DNA of 64,000 nt from Brachyhypopomus gauderio (GCF_052324685.1 NC_135219.1:23637316-23701315); one strand, 5' to 3'. Positions 46,801 to 58,976 are shown, counted from the stretch's first letter. Notes: generated from the letters alone by a model not told the origin. Program-made: numbers and translations.

Positions 46801-49800
46801 TGAGCCCACAGCTCAGGGGCGTCCCCCTTGTTGAGGTAGTAGGCGGGTTTGTTCATGCTGTGGGTGAACGTAATGAAGGGGCAGCCGTCTGGGCCCCCCC
46901 GAGCGGCACCGCGGGACTCCGAGCGCACAGGGTAGCTCTGTGCCCGAACTCTGCCCTCCACCACGCTCAGCACAACAAACTGCACCTTTGGGTTTAGGTA
47001 GAGCGCTGTGGGTAGGCCCGGCTCTATCCAGGGGGTCATCCGCACCGGCCTCTCCACGCCCACCCTGCAGAAGAACATCACGTTGTTCTCCTTCTTTACC
47101 AACATGTTCAAGGACGAGTCTGCGGAGAGAGCAGAGAAGAGACGATGGAGGTGGTACACCACGACATGCTCGTCTTCTCTCTTCACGCTGACGTCAGTCA
47201 GACCTTCTCTAACATAAATAGATGTATAATCCAAGTTTATACAAGTAGTTGAGGATTCATCAGCCAATGAATGTCAACAGTGTTTTGTCATGATGATGTC
47301 AGACTTTTTCCATTTTTGTGTTAACACACGTTAACTAAGCGCACATGTACACTGCAACATTCTAAACAAGCAGCCTTGAGGCAACATTACTGTAGCTTTA
47401 ATCTTGTCTTTCACTGCAAAAAACAAATTGATATTAATCATTGTACGTTACATTGTCACTGCCATTGTGAAGATCATTCAGATGCCCTGTTCAAACAGAA
47501 CAAATAGTTACAACATCCTTTACAAATGTCATGCAATACGACCACTCACCCAAAACCACCTGGTGAATATGGCTGCCATTGGCGTCCTGGCGTAGACTAG
47601 AGGTGTTGGAAGGATGTAAGAATCCCCATCGCGTGTTATTCTGAAAACTGTAGAGTATGGCGTCTTTGTTCCACATGAGGAGGCTGGTCAGGGCTGAAGT
47701 GACCGTGACCAGCACGGCGAGGGTGGTGGGGCAGGACCCGAAAGACGCGGTCATGATGGTGGCGTTGGGCCATGACGGCATCTGGGTGTTTCTAAAATAA
47801 CTGCTGTTGTTTTCCCAGTTCAAGCTTTTCCCTCCAGTGAAAAGGCAGTGGCTGGTCCATGTGATGACCGTGGCCAGCTCCACATTCTACAAACGTTGCA
47901 GAGATGTTTCATCACAGCAGATCACAGGGAAAGAAAAACACTAGACATGGGATCCAAAAGTCAGACTTCACTACCAAGAACTGAATTTGGCACTGGGATC
48001 TTTATTCAGCACTCAAGAGAACAATTCGAGCTGCTTCACTAAATTGTTTTGAGCCCTGACATTGTTAGAAACAGCTGGAAAATATTTTTTCTTCAATATG
48101 AAATATGTTAAGTGTGACTAATGCCTGACACCACCTTATTCTTGGAAACAACACTTTTATATCACATATGCTTTTAAAAGTTTAAGAGTTTAAGAATGTT
48201 TTAAAATATAGCTTGCTTTGACAATTTCTTAAAACAATTTTCATCAAGTTTCATCAAGGCTGAAATCCTGGATCCAGTATTCCCCCCCAAACCCCCATAG
48301 GCTCATTGGTATGTTCTGCCGTGTGCCCGATTGTGGTTGTGTGGTTGTCACTGTTGTTGTTGTGCTGTTGTCTTTCTCGTTGTTGCCACTCCCCCTTGTT
48401 AGTTTACCTTCTGTTAGATGTTTCATATGTGTCTCATTTTCCCCTCGTTAATATGTTCATGTTTTGCTCTCCGCTGTTGGTCTTTGAATGTGTCAAACTT
48501 TTGTCTGCGTCAATAAATGTAATATTTGTGTACCGCTCTCTCGCTTATGACGTGGACGTATTGGGACAGACAGACAGACAGACACTGCTACAAGGGGAAG
48601 GCGAGAGCATCACCACTCTCCAGTCCTGGCCTTCTCCAACCTTGGGGTCAAGAGGGACGATCCTGGGGTGCCAAGCCTTCAACCCCCAGGAGGAAGACTC
48701 TCTGGAGGTCTTTGAGGGGGGGCCGTGCTGTTCCTGGGCCAGGACCTTCCATGCTACCCGGAGCCTTCAAGGGAGGGCACCATCTGCTGGGAGACTCCTC
48801 CCAGAGTTCTCCGTCTGGGGTGAGGAGAAGGCTTGACCAGTCACCGCAGTACCAGGACAGGAGAGACTCCATGTTAATACGTGTGCAGGAACTGGATCGG
48901 CCAGCACACCCGTCACTCAGACAGATCCCTGCAACTGCTGCTGTGGATGACCGTGGTGCATCTAGACCTTGTTGACTGTTAAGTGTACCAAACACACGGG
49001 TCTAGTACCAAACACACGGGTCTAGTACCAAACACACAGGTCTAGTCACTCCACCCTCTGTTTGCTCCCTCATTTTCACTGATTTCCCCTCGTTATTGTA
49101 TTTAAACCTTCATGTTTTGTCCTCTGTTGTCCGTCTTTACATGTTTCATGCGTTTGTCTGCGTTAATTAATGTTAATGTTGCACCTCCCAGATTCCCCTC
49201 ACTCGCACACGACCTATCATGACATCTTGAATACACACACACAATTTTGAAAAGGTGTACAAAGTTTTCAGTTTCATAGGAAGGGATTTCTCAAAGACTT
49301 TGTGTTCTTGTAATAGTAATAATAACGGCAATAATAATTATAAAAATATATAGTTCAAAACAAACATTTTTCCTTGACCTGATCCACATGTGAATAGTGC
49401 TATGTGTGGGAAAACAGGCCAAACCCTTTTTTAAAAAAAAAAACCTCAAAGTTCTTAAAAAAATACAAAAGTATCACAGAAGGCTGTAATGGGACTGTCC
49501 TGATCTGGGAGGGGTAGTGATCCACAGAGCGCCCTCTGAACTTCAGGCCTCTGACTCCCTCACTCAACAGCTTCACTGCGTCCATCCTCAACACTCCGTC
49601 CTCACTGGCCCTCCAGAGCAGAGCGTCTCCTGTGCGGAAAATAATACCGTTCTCCAGCAAAACGGCATCGTCCACTGTGAAGTGACCCTGGGGAGGAACA
49701 GGCAGCTCGCCCGGGTCCACCATCACCTCCTGGTGGGAGCGGAATGAGTCCTCAGTCAGTCAGAAGCAGAGTTCTGTGGGGCGCACGTGTCCCACACCAC

Positions 49801-50997
49801 AGAGAGCTGGCTTCCTCCAGCCAGATGAACTGGCACCTCCGGGCCTCCGTATAGGTTGTGTGGCACTGCCCAGCAAAATGTGTGTTGACTGGGAGCAACA
49901 AACTGTTGCCATAAAGACACTGGTTGTCCAAATACAGAAAACCTGTTGAACCTGTCAGGAACCAGAGTTTCCCAGTACCTGTAAAGTGCCATACATGTAA
50001 AAACATCAGCATTCCCTCATCACACAAGTGGCACTGCTATCTTCTGGATGTTACTGACAACTACTTGCAGCTAAGAAACATTTTGCCAAAGGATGAACCA
50101 TATTTCTTACAATTGACTGGTAAAATAACTCTGATAAGCTTCTGTGCTCAAAGAGATCACAATCTCTGGGAATTGTCCCTTCTTGAAGAACTGTTTAGTA
50201 ATATACTGGGATAGCTGCAAAAAAGATATTAAATAAAATTCATTTAATATGTATACATGAACATCCGTTAATTAATAGGTACATTATCCTCTAAATAACA
50301 TGTACTTTGCCCTTCAAAACAAATCTCCAAAAAGGGAACCCAACTGCTGAAGGCACCAGTGCTGTATTGTTGAGTTCAGCTGGGTCAGCATCATCAGGAT
50401 TAATGATCCACAATCTAGCAACCTAACAGAAACGTGAAACTAGAATGGAGCATATGGTCTGAGGAGATCACATACATGTGTGGTATATTATTACAGATTC
50501 TTTAAATGAGGCAAAAACAACTAATTATGAATATATTATCAGATACCAGACTAACCCAGAGTTAAGATGGTGAAGAAACACTAATGAAACACAAAAAACA
50601 CCAATTGGGTCAATGGCAAATACCTGTTTATTAGGATAACAGCATACCATGTGAAACCGAAGACTGAGTTGCTAATGAACAGAGAGCGTTCTTCCTCTCC
50701 CACAGAGTTCTGCTCGTGAAAAGCCAAGAATACAGTTCCAGTTAGCTCTAGTTGAACATTATGATAAAATCAAGTTTAAATAATGGAAAACATTATGGAG
50801 TCCCACTGCCTACTCCAAAACATGTGGCTCAACTCATAATGTAATTCCTGTCGTCATGACACTGTTCAGGTGTTTTAGGTAAACCAGAATATAAAACGTG
50901 CTGTGTGTGTGTTAAGAGTCACTACACACTTACAGAAACCAGCGGGTTTATGGTTGTAAATCCACACATTTTGCACTTCATGAAAGCACTGGGTGAG
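43817..50997 (-). CDS. catspere: CatSper channel auxiliary subunit epsilon-like gene, probably disrupted
   Basis: CATSPERE is a single-pass, mostly extracellular subunit of the sperm flagellar CatSper calcium channel. Minus-strand exons with good splice sites that resemble it are: 50997-50934, 50709-50624 (EERSLFISNSVFGFTWY), 50414 to about 50350 (LWIINPDDADPAELNN), 50214-50111, from 49978 (frameshifted), 47886-47550 (LLMWNKDAILYSFQNN), 47119-46800 (LVKKENNVMFF, YYLNKGDAPELWAQ), 46417 to about 46298, 45901-45849 (HVGCPPHRHIRV), 45760-45707, 45613-45580, 45452-45373, 45245-45146 (VRNVDANFIVWDRFGRMDYS) and 45026-44946 (CLQEAQTWKTM). A possible membrane-spanning end lies at 44032-43817. Phases agree among the 5' exons down to 49978 and again from 45901 to 44946. 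I found no signal-peptide exon, no exon for the segment between about 49500 and 47886, and no complete exon near 46.0 kb. The related subunit CATSPERD is the alternative; CATSPERE fits better. Confidence 0.75.
44078..44590 (-). mobile_element. Tc1-like transposon fragment inside the catspere-like gene
   Basis: The left edge reads CACTATAGTGCCAAAAGTAT, a common fish Tc1-type terminal repeat. On the minus strand 44478-44251 translates to the C-terminal part of a DDE transposase, including DLNPIEHLWDELEWRL with the final catalytic-region acidic residue. The 5' half of the element is absent. It sits between the last well-supported catspere-like exon (44946) and the possible terminal exon (44032). 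Confidence 0.8.
48310..49218 (+). mobile_element. LTR-retrotransposon remnant with two LTR-like ends
   Basis: Two diverged copies of one sequence (about 48420-48556 and 49070-49218) share the order CCCCTCGTTA, TTCATGTTTTG, CTGTTG, GTCTTT, TTTGTCTGCGT, TAAT and a TATGAC or ATCATGACA end, like the downstream parts of paired LTRs. The 500 bp between them encode no recognisable gag, protease or polymerase. It lies in the large interval between two catspere-like exons where an expected exon is missing. A diverged tandem repeat is the alternative. Confidence 0.5.
48976..49046. repeat. 20-bp tandem repeat
   Basis: Three copies of TACCAAACACACGGGTCTAG inside the LTR-element remnant. Confidence 0.9.
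49500..49978 (-). pseudogene. Frameshifted exon of the catspere-like gene
   Basis: The exon opens at 49978 in the frame set by the upstream exons and reads to GSQLSVVWDTC near 49785. Within the next 30 bases all three frames hit stops. Family-like sequence (TEDSFR, then VDDAVLLENGIIFRTGDALL and LLSEGVRGL) resumes in another frame from about 49754. Compared with the human subunit as I recall it, about 19 bases are missing here, which is not a multiple of three. No intron could hide the break, since there is no room for one. A clear donor at the exon's 3' end was not found either. An assembly error remains possible; the TGACTGACTGA repeat at the site could favour slippage. Confidence 0.65.
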
Positions 50998-51118
50998 CTG
51001 AAATACAGCAAAGATGCAATAGAAAAGACAAAAGTCAGTTTGAATAAAACTTCAAATTTCCAATAAATAAATACAGGGTCAGGTATCGGAAGGTAAATAC
51101 TAAGATCTCCTTTTATCT

Positions 51119-51995
51119 TAATGCCTTCTTGATGCCAGAGGTCAGAGGAGAATGGCCAGACTGGTTCGAGCTGATAGAACGGCAACAGTAACTCAAATAC
51201 CCAGTCGTTACAACCGAGGCATGCAGAAGAACATCTCTGAACACACAACACGTCGAACCTTGAGGTGGATGGGCTACAGCAGCAGAAGACCACACCAGGT
51301 GTCACTCCTGTCAGCTAAGAACAGAAAACTGAGGCTAAAATTCACACAGACTCACCAAAATTGGACAATAGAAGATTGTAAAAACGTTGCCTGGTCTGAT
51401 GAGTCTCAATTTCTGCTGCGACATTCGGATGGTAGGGTCAGAATTTGGCATCAACATGAAATCATGGATCCATCCTGCCTTGTATCAACAGTTCAGGCTG
51501 GTGGTGGTGGTGCAATGGTGTGGGGGATATTTTCCTGGCACACTTTGAGCCCATTAGTACCAATTGAGCATCATGTCAATGCCACAGTCTACCTGAGTAT
51601 TGTTGCTGACCATGTCCATCCCTTTATGACCACAGTGTACCCATCTTCTGATAGCTACTTCCAGCAGGATAATGTGCCATGTCATAAAGCGTGAATAATC
51701 TCAGACTGGTTTCTTTAACATGACAATGAGTTCACTGTACTCGAATGGCCTCCACAGTCACCAGATCTCAGTCCAATAGAGCACCTTTGGGATGTGATGG
51801 AACAGGAGATTCACATCATGGATGTGCAGCCGACAAATCTGCAGTAACTGTGTGATGCTATCATGTCAATATGGACCAGACTCTCTGAGGAATGTTTCCA
51901 GTACCTTGTTAAATCTATGCCATGAAGGATTAAGACAGTTCTGAAGACAAAAGGAGGTCCAACCAGATACTAGCATGGTGTACCTAATAACGTGC
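51119..51995 (+). mobile_element. 5'-truncated, inactivated Tc1-like transposon
   Basis: A transposase frame (51152-51694) shows the Tc1 DDE core: a WSDES motif with the first Asp (about 51400), a GGGGAMVWG turn (about 51500) and QQDNVPCHKA with the second Asp near 51672. A stop follows at 51692. The remaining part (SPDLSPIEHLWDVM and beyond) is in the shifted continuation with more stops, so the enzyme is dead. The right end near 51985 resembles the family terminal repeat (CCTAATAACGTGCCCTTGAG). The left end is missing. It stands just upstream of the first catspere-like exon found. Confidence 0.85.
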
Positions 51996-51999
51996 CCTT

Positions 52000-53200
52000 G
52001 AGTGTGTGTGTGTGTGTGTATAATAATGACATCGTTGATGCCGACAGGGTTGAGGTGAGCAGGTCTCTGCCCCTAGAGTTCGACCGAGTGGGTCTGGGAC
52101 TTGTATGATCAGTTCTTCCAGAATCAGCTAGATGTTTCACTCACCAGGATCTAGGGTCCTACTGACAGGAAGCATCTACTCCCTGCCCTTCTCCGCCACT
52201 GGTTGGCATCCCCTCAGAATTGTGTGGCGTGGTGTCATCTCGTCCTGCACCGCCAACATACCCGTCTTTGCCACCTCTCACTCAGGGGTCACTCAGCAGC
52301 AGCTGCTCGGAGGCTGGCTGGTGTTGTGAGCTGACTCTTGTACACCAACTCGTGCCTCGACTCTTCTAGCAACGGTGTTCCTGCTGGGGATGTCTGCTGA
52401 ACCACCGGCATCTGCCACTCTCTGCAAGCAGCCGATTGGCGGATAGCGCCAACATCTCCTGAAATGTCACTGCAGGGCTGTTGTCAATGCAGCGAGATCG
52501 TCATGCTTCAGCAATTGTGCTTTCCCATCCAGTGTCAGATGTAAAGTTATTATGTCATGCAGCTACTCGCAGGTGTTTGGAGTGTGGCTCCCGAGAAGCT
52601 TTGCCATTGCAGCATGGCAGTCAGATGTCACTCTCTCTGCCATTGTCCCTCTCAGAGCAGGCTCTAGTGGAGGGCTTCTCACCTCTCCATCTTCTCCAAC
52701 CAGCCATCTCGTTATTGGCTGGCCAGACGCAGCAGGCAGAGGGCAAACTTAGCACATCATAGCACCGTGTTCCATCATAGACCGCTTCTTTTTCTCCCTG
52801 TCTGCTCTCAAAGTCTTCAATGCATTAACACAAACCATCTCAATTCAGCAACAAAATCGCAATCGGTGGTAGAGAACACAGAGCAATAACTGCTCCAATA
52901 ACTGCTCTTTATTCACAACACAATCTTTAACAAGGTGCACACAGCAAGAGGAGAGGCTCAAACAAATACCAGCACTAACATCAATCTCAGTTCAAAAGAG
53001 CACAATACCAGAGATAGCTAAAATATTGCCTTGCACCCCCAAACTCACACATATGACATCATGAACACCAAATAGGAGGTTGACTCATAGTTATATAGTT
53101 AAACCGAGCTGGGGTATTCCCACTCATAAAAAGAGGATCCTTCATACACTAGAAAAATCTGTAACAAACATGGACATATATAGTAGCTCCGGTTTATGAT
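52000..53200. other. Unassigned, possibly repeat-derived DNA
   Basis: The part 52030-52760 is GC-richer than its surroundings and has frames on the + strand without known domains; it could be retroelement debris. Near 52870-52920 the minus strand carries an AATAAA followed by LTR-like sequence, but ends could not be defined. Confidence 0.35.
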
Positions 53201-53202
53201 TA

Positions 53203-54824
53203 CAGTTTTTGACGACTGCTAACGTGCATTTCCCAATACTTGTGATACATTGTCAAAACTCTAAACACAGCAACACATTGACCTCACACAAATAGCCAAA
53301 TAGTTAATATAGTGTTCAAAAGCGCATTTTCTTTACTAAATAACAACTCTGCATTTCACAATGCAAACAACTTTGTTAAAACACAGCAAACCTGGTTCAG
53401 TATCCAATCATTCTTTCAAACACTAGCACATATTCTCTTTTCGAGATGAACATAGTCAATCACTGCACAACCACTGTAAAAAAACTAACATTTGATGGCA
53501 ATACAGAAACAATATTACATGTAATATTTTACCCTCTCCCAGCAAACAACAGACATTTTACAGTAACATCTGTTGTTTTCTTAGTCAGTTCATTTTTACT
53601 GTAATCCGCTTCATTTAGACTTTTTTTTTCAAATGTGTGCATTTTTGGCAACATACTGTCTACACAATGAGTGATATTTATTGTTAGGTACTATATGGAA
53701 TGTAGATTAGGAGTCAGTAACAGTTTTGCAGTAAAGGGTATATTTTACTGTATTAGGGACATTACTGTAAATTGTGGCCTAACCCAAAAAATAATTATCG
53801 TAATTGTAAACATAATTAGCCATGGTCCCATATGTGTAAAAATACACATATACAAAAAAAGCCACACAAGGGGGAAAAACAGAATACAAAACTGGACAGT
53901 CTTGTTATGTGTAATGTAAGTGGTCTTCAGCAGTTGGCCACATGTTTTCATCCACATCACATCTGATGTTGGCCCTTGCCATGCACCTGGGAAAGAAAAG
54001 CTTGGTATGCCTTATTCACCCCTGGCAGTCTTCAGGTGAAATGTCTCTGCAGCCGGGATCCATTGCATGCAGAAGGGACATTTGGTCATGGGGCCGATGA
54101 TCATACACCTTCCACCTCCAGACTGAAAAAAGTTCCTTAGTGGGGTTGAGGAAAGGTGAGATGGGCGGGAGGAAAAGGGACATCACTCTTGGATGGTCTA
54201 TAAACTAGTTTGTGATGACATGAGAATGACAAAATGCTACATTGTCCCATCACAAATGTCCTCGTGTTTCCTCCCACCTGTTCCCTTTCTGCTTCTGGAA
54301 CCAGTTGTTGGTAGAGTTCATTCAAAAACGAAAGAAGGAGGTCACTGTTATAGGGACCAATCTGGCATTTGTGAAGGACCAAACCAGCACTTGAGATTGC
54401 AGGACAAATTGTTATATTTGCTCCTCTCATTACACATTACATTACTGTACTTCATTTTATTGACCTATATGTGCAAAAAATGTGTACAACAGTAATAACT
54501 TTTCAGCTGCCTTTGTTTTTGCAGAACTTGGCATTTTATACGATATTTAACGTTTTGAACCTTAGGTTTTCATTTTTGGCATGCTGTGTACAAGCAATTG
54601 TAAATAAGACAAAAACAATCCAGAATTTTGTTATTGGATAACCTTGTGTGTATAGAAAATGTAAGCATTATAAAAACATGTATATTGACTGCATTTTGTG
54701 CCATAACAACATGAATTGAACTAATAGTATAGCCACTGAAAACTGATGTTGTGTTCACTGTGTTTGGAGTTTTGAAAATGTGACTACAGATTGCACAAAC
54801 GCACGTTAGCAGTCGTCAAAAACT
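53203..54824 (-). mobile_element. IS630/Tc1-like DNA transposon, inactive
   Basis: The ends are 25-bp inverted repeats, nearly perfect: CAGTTTTTGACGACTGCTAA at the left and its inverse at the right (CGTTAGCAGTCGTCAAAAACTG). TA precedes the left end; GA follows the right. Minus-strand sequence about 54430-53930 carries a decayed IS630-type transposase C-terminal half: IGPYNSDLLLSFLNELYQQL, then a PPAHLTFPQPH stretch where PPYSPFLNP would be expected, and DQMSLLHAMDPGCRDI in another frame. Frames are broken, and the 5' half of the enzyme is not recognisable. Confidence 0.75.
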
Positions 54825-55339
54825 GGATTTTTGAGTCGGTGTAACTCAATATATCACGGCTCAATCGTTAACTAGTTAACTGTAACTGTTGATTAACTCG
54901 CTAGGTCAAAATTGACCGTTACTTGCAGACGAGAATCGGGTGAATATATCTTGTTCCAAAATATTATGGTACCTGAAAAGAATCATTTCAGTGGTTAAAC
55001 AATACAACTATTTTAAACATTAACCTAGTAAACTACATTTTATGCGTTTAATATTTAATATAGCTTGCTAGCTGGGTTAGGTAGCAGCTAGGTTAACAAA
55101 TTGGTCAACTTAGGTGATTGTATTTTTACCTCCAAACCGTATAACCAATTTTGAAGCGTAATAGGAGTGAATATACGTACAGTAGATATATTAGGTCCAT
55201 TTGTATTTAAATGTTCTAAGATTATAGGTTGTAAATATCTACCGCCTAAAACGAACAAATTTGTAAATGTAAGTAAAAAGCCAGATGGCGATTTTTAAAC
55301 ATCATCCTTAACTAACAGAATACGTCACCCAGCTCCGTT

Positions 55340-56515
55340 CACCTGAGCTTGACCTGTGAGCCTTACCTGTGAGCTTGACCTGTGAGCCTTACCTGTGAGC
55401 CTGACCTGTGAGCTTGACCTGTGAGCCTTACCTGTGAGCCTTACCTGTGAGCTTGACCTGTGAGCCTTACCTGTGAGCTTGACCTGTGAGTTTGACCTGT
55501 GAGCCTTACCTGTGAACTTGACCAGTGAGCCTTACCTGTGAGCCTTACCTGTGAGCTTGACCTGTGAGCTTGACCTGTGCGCCTTACCTGTGAGCTTGAC
55601 CTGTGAGCCTTACCTGTGAGCTTGACCTGTGAGCTTGACCTGTGAGCCTTACCTGTGAGCTTGACCTGTGAGCTTGACCTGTGAGCCTTACCTGTGAGCT
55701 TGACCTGTGAGTTTGACCTGTGAGCCTTACCTGTGAACTTGACCTGTGAGCCTTACCTGTGAGCCTTACCTGTGAGCTTGACCTGTGCGCCTTACCTGTG
55801 AGCTTGACCTGTGAGCCTTACCTGTGAGCTTGACCTGTGAGCCTTACCTGTGAGCTTGACCTGTGAGCTTGACCTGTGAGCCTTACCTGTGAGCTTGACC
55901 TGTGAGCTTGACCTGTGAGCCTTACCTGTGAGCTTGACCTGGGAGCTTGACCTGTGAGCTTGACCTGTGAGCCTTACCTGTGAGCTTGACCTGTGAGCTT
56001 GACCTGTGAGCCTTACCTGTGAGCTTGACCTGTGAACTTGACCTCTGAGCTTGACCTGTGAGCCTTACCTGTGAGCTTGACCTGTGAGCTTGACCTGTGA
56101 GCCTTACCTGTGAGCTTGACCTGTGAGCTTGACCTGTGAGCCTTACCTGTGAGCTTGACCTGTGAGCTTGACCTGTGAACTTGACCTGTGAGCTTGACCT
56201 GTGAGCCTTACCTGTGAGCTTGACCTGTGAGCTTGACCTGTGAGCCTTACCTGTGAGCTTGACCTGTGAGCTTGACCTGTGAACTTGACCTGTGAGCTTG
56301 ACCTGTGAGCCTTACCTGTGAGCTTGACCTGTGAGCTTGACCTGTGAGCCTTACCTGTGAGCTTGACCTGTGAGCTTGACCTGTGAGCCTTACCTGTGAG
56401 CTTGACCTGTGAGCTTGACCTGTGAGCCTTACCTTTGAGCTTGACCTGTGAGCTTGACCTGTGGACTTGACCTGTGAGCTTGACCTGTGAGCTTTACCTG
56501 TGAACTTGACCTGTG
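55340..56515. repeat. 13-bp minisatellite upstream of col12a1
   Basis: About 90 tandem copies of CTGTGAGCTTGAC or CTGTGAGCCTTAC, arranged in a higher-order pattern of roughly 39 bp (two TTGAC units, one CTTAC unit). TGACCT, the inverse of the nuclear-receptor half-site AGGTCA, recurs in the same orientation every 13 or 26 bp. The array lies 2.5-3.6 kb before the col12a1 start codon. Confidence 0.95.
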
Positions 56516-57060
56516 GCTCATATTATCTGGATATATTATAAACCTTGAGTTCCTAATAGGCATGTTAAGTATGCCCATATTTTCCTTTAACTGCACACAC
56601 CCCACGTACCACAGAAAAATTATTTTATTCGGCATTGACTGTAGCCGCATAGCAGCGGGAATATTCTGATACTGCGTAAATCTGATCTGAATGATAGATC
56701 CCTTGAAGCTCACACCTGGGTGTTAGATCTACTCATTCATAAAACGGTCATAAATATTAGAGTTCAAATTATTCTATGCCCAAGCTTGTAATTATTGGAT
56801 AACATTGCTTCCTATGGGGAAAGAGGTATCGTTGATATCGTACTAACCACCTTAGGCATTTATCAGTAGAAAGTATAAAATCTAAGTTAACGTTTTAGCC
56901 AAAAAGGTTTTGGAATAAATGGTTTTATCTTTGTATTCTTTCTACGTTACGTGAAATTACATTTAAACTTCAAAAATATTTATTTGTGTCTGTAAGCTTA
57001 AGATGTATGTCATTTAGGCCTGGCTAATCTTTCAGAATAGGCTTATATTTACTTCCTTCT
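56516..57060. other. Intergenic, nothing recognised
   Basis: AT-rich, no exon or known repeat. Confidence 0.45.
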
Positions 57061-57202
<142 letters not shown>

Positions 57203-57425
57203 GCAATTTTTGTTAGTGTAATTTTGGGAAAATCTCTCCTTTCTCCCTTTGGAAATGGCTATTTCACCTTGCCGTCGCTAGAGGGCTATGTCTACAAATA
57301 AATGATAACGCCAAGGAAATCATATTATGTAGGCTAACCTTTAGCTCAAAAATTCCAGTTCACGATTTTAAGCGTCATAAATCACGTTTACGTTGGCATA
57401 GTCTTTCTTTATTTCCAGTTTGGCC

Positions 57426-57426
<1 letters not shown>

Positions 57427-57516
<90 letters not shown>

Positions 57517-57545
57517 ATTATCATTATTATCATTATTATTATTAG
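57427..57545. repeat. ATT trinucleotide array
   Basis: About 38 ATT units, interrupted near the right end by AAT and ATC. Confidence 0.95.
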
Positions 57546-58976
57546 ATTACTGCTATTACTATGAGTCTAATACCGCCAAAGAGTGGTCTACCCCAAACAT
57601 GATGTTTAGGCTACAGAATTTTCTTGCTATGAGGGAAAATGTAATTTTAATTAAACGTATCTCATTTATTGACGAGGGTGTTCACGGATTTCCGCGCAAT
57701 GAGGGACCTGCGTTGTGAATGTGCTCCGGTTTGTCTTAACCTGGGATTAATAGATGAGAATAACCGTCACCACAAAGGCATGCAGAAGTTTCCAGACGTG
57801 CCTCCCCAAACATGAAGACGTTACATGAAGATCCGCACACACGCTGGATGTCGTAAGAGCTCACAGTGTAACCAGAGTTGGGCTCAGCCCCCTATTAAGT
57901 AGCCCATAGTGGAGAGATTCGTCCCATTTGGAAAGAGGCTTCCTATCTGGGACGTCCCGACACGGGAGTCATACCTCCTCCTCCGAACCAGTTCATCATA
58001 CCGGTGTCTCGGAACAACTTGTGATTCCCAATATAACATTAAACCAGAAAGTGCATCAGGTCAGCAAATCAGCATCATTTCCATTCTGATTAGCACGATT
58101 TGTGGTGTATTAATATTTTTTGGATATTGTCTGGAATTTTGGTAAGTGCTTAAAAATTTAAAAATTTTTTAAATGTATCTTAGTACGTGGTGTCTTAACA
58201 TATTTTAGTAGCACAAAATTAGGTTTTTTATAGATTACTTGTGTATTTCTACCAACAGAGTCAGACAGAAGCCTGTCAGGAAAAATTCTGTTCGCAACGA
58301 ATTGCCTTAGTGAGCCCATGTTAAACAAACGTGGAAATTCACAGGAAAGCTGTTTTATTACTGCCAAGTTTTATACCTATGAATTAACTCGCTTACCATT
58401 ATTTTTATAATTTTAAGATTTACTTGACCTGTTTATATTATTTGAAGATTTCTTATCCAGGTGTAAGTAGGTTTTCTGTTACATGCGGTTAATTCTAGAC
58501 TAAAGAGTTATAGACTAAAATATTTGCTTTGCAACGTTTTCTCGAATTAACCAATGGGTTAAATCTGGATATCTGTAATCATTTGCACCTTCAGGCAATG
58601 TTCAAAAAGCCAAAGATATCCTGATGAAGGTGCCAGGTACCCCTCACATGCGGGAATGACACTAGATATTTAACCTGCACCCTTCGGTAGGAGGCGCGCG
58701 CTCTGCGTGCTGCACGCGCCCAAAGATCTTTAACACAACTTTCCAGTCTGTTGGCAAATTTCAGAATTTGAGTGATGTTGAATCTTTGGGTTGAGAGTCA
58801 TAAAATAGTGCATTTTTTTAACTTTTGAAATGCAAATATTTATTTGCATGTAGTCTTAGTTCCTGGGTGCAGATTGATGTCCCTGATCTGATCAGGTTGT
58901 GCATTGATGACTTACACGTGTAAGTGTCTGGTGCTGGTGTTGTAGATCCATGATCTGCTGAGACGCAGCTGTGAGG
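57546..58976 (+). other. Region upstream of the col12a1 start codon
   Basis: Holds a CpG-richer patch (GGCGCGCGCTCTGCGTG near 58694). The promoter and 5' noncoding exon of col12a1 probably lie here. The first coding exon contains an ATG only 27 bases upstream (58950) in another frame, just after a possible TGTAG acceptor. Confidence 0.35.

Noticed and set aside
48306-48975. Frames of 149-176 codons on the + strand
   Set aside because: They lie within an LTR-like element and include its untranslated-type ends; no gag or polymerase motif is visible.
57909-58145. A 78-codon frame upstream of col12a1
   Set aside because: No signal peptide or homology was recognised. The col12a1 start is better placed at 58977, where a signal peptide and an in-phase donor are present.
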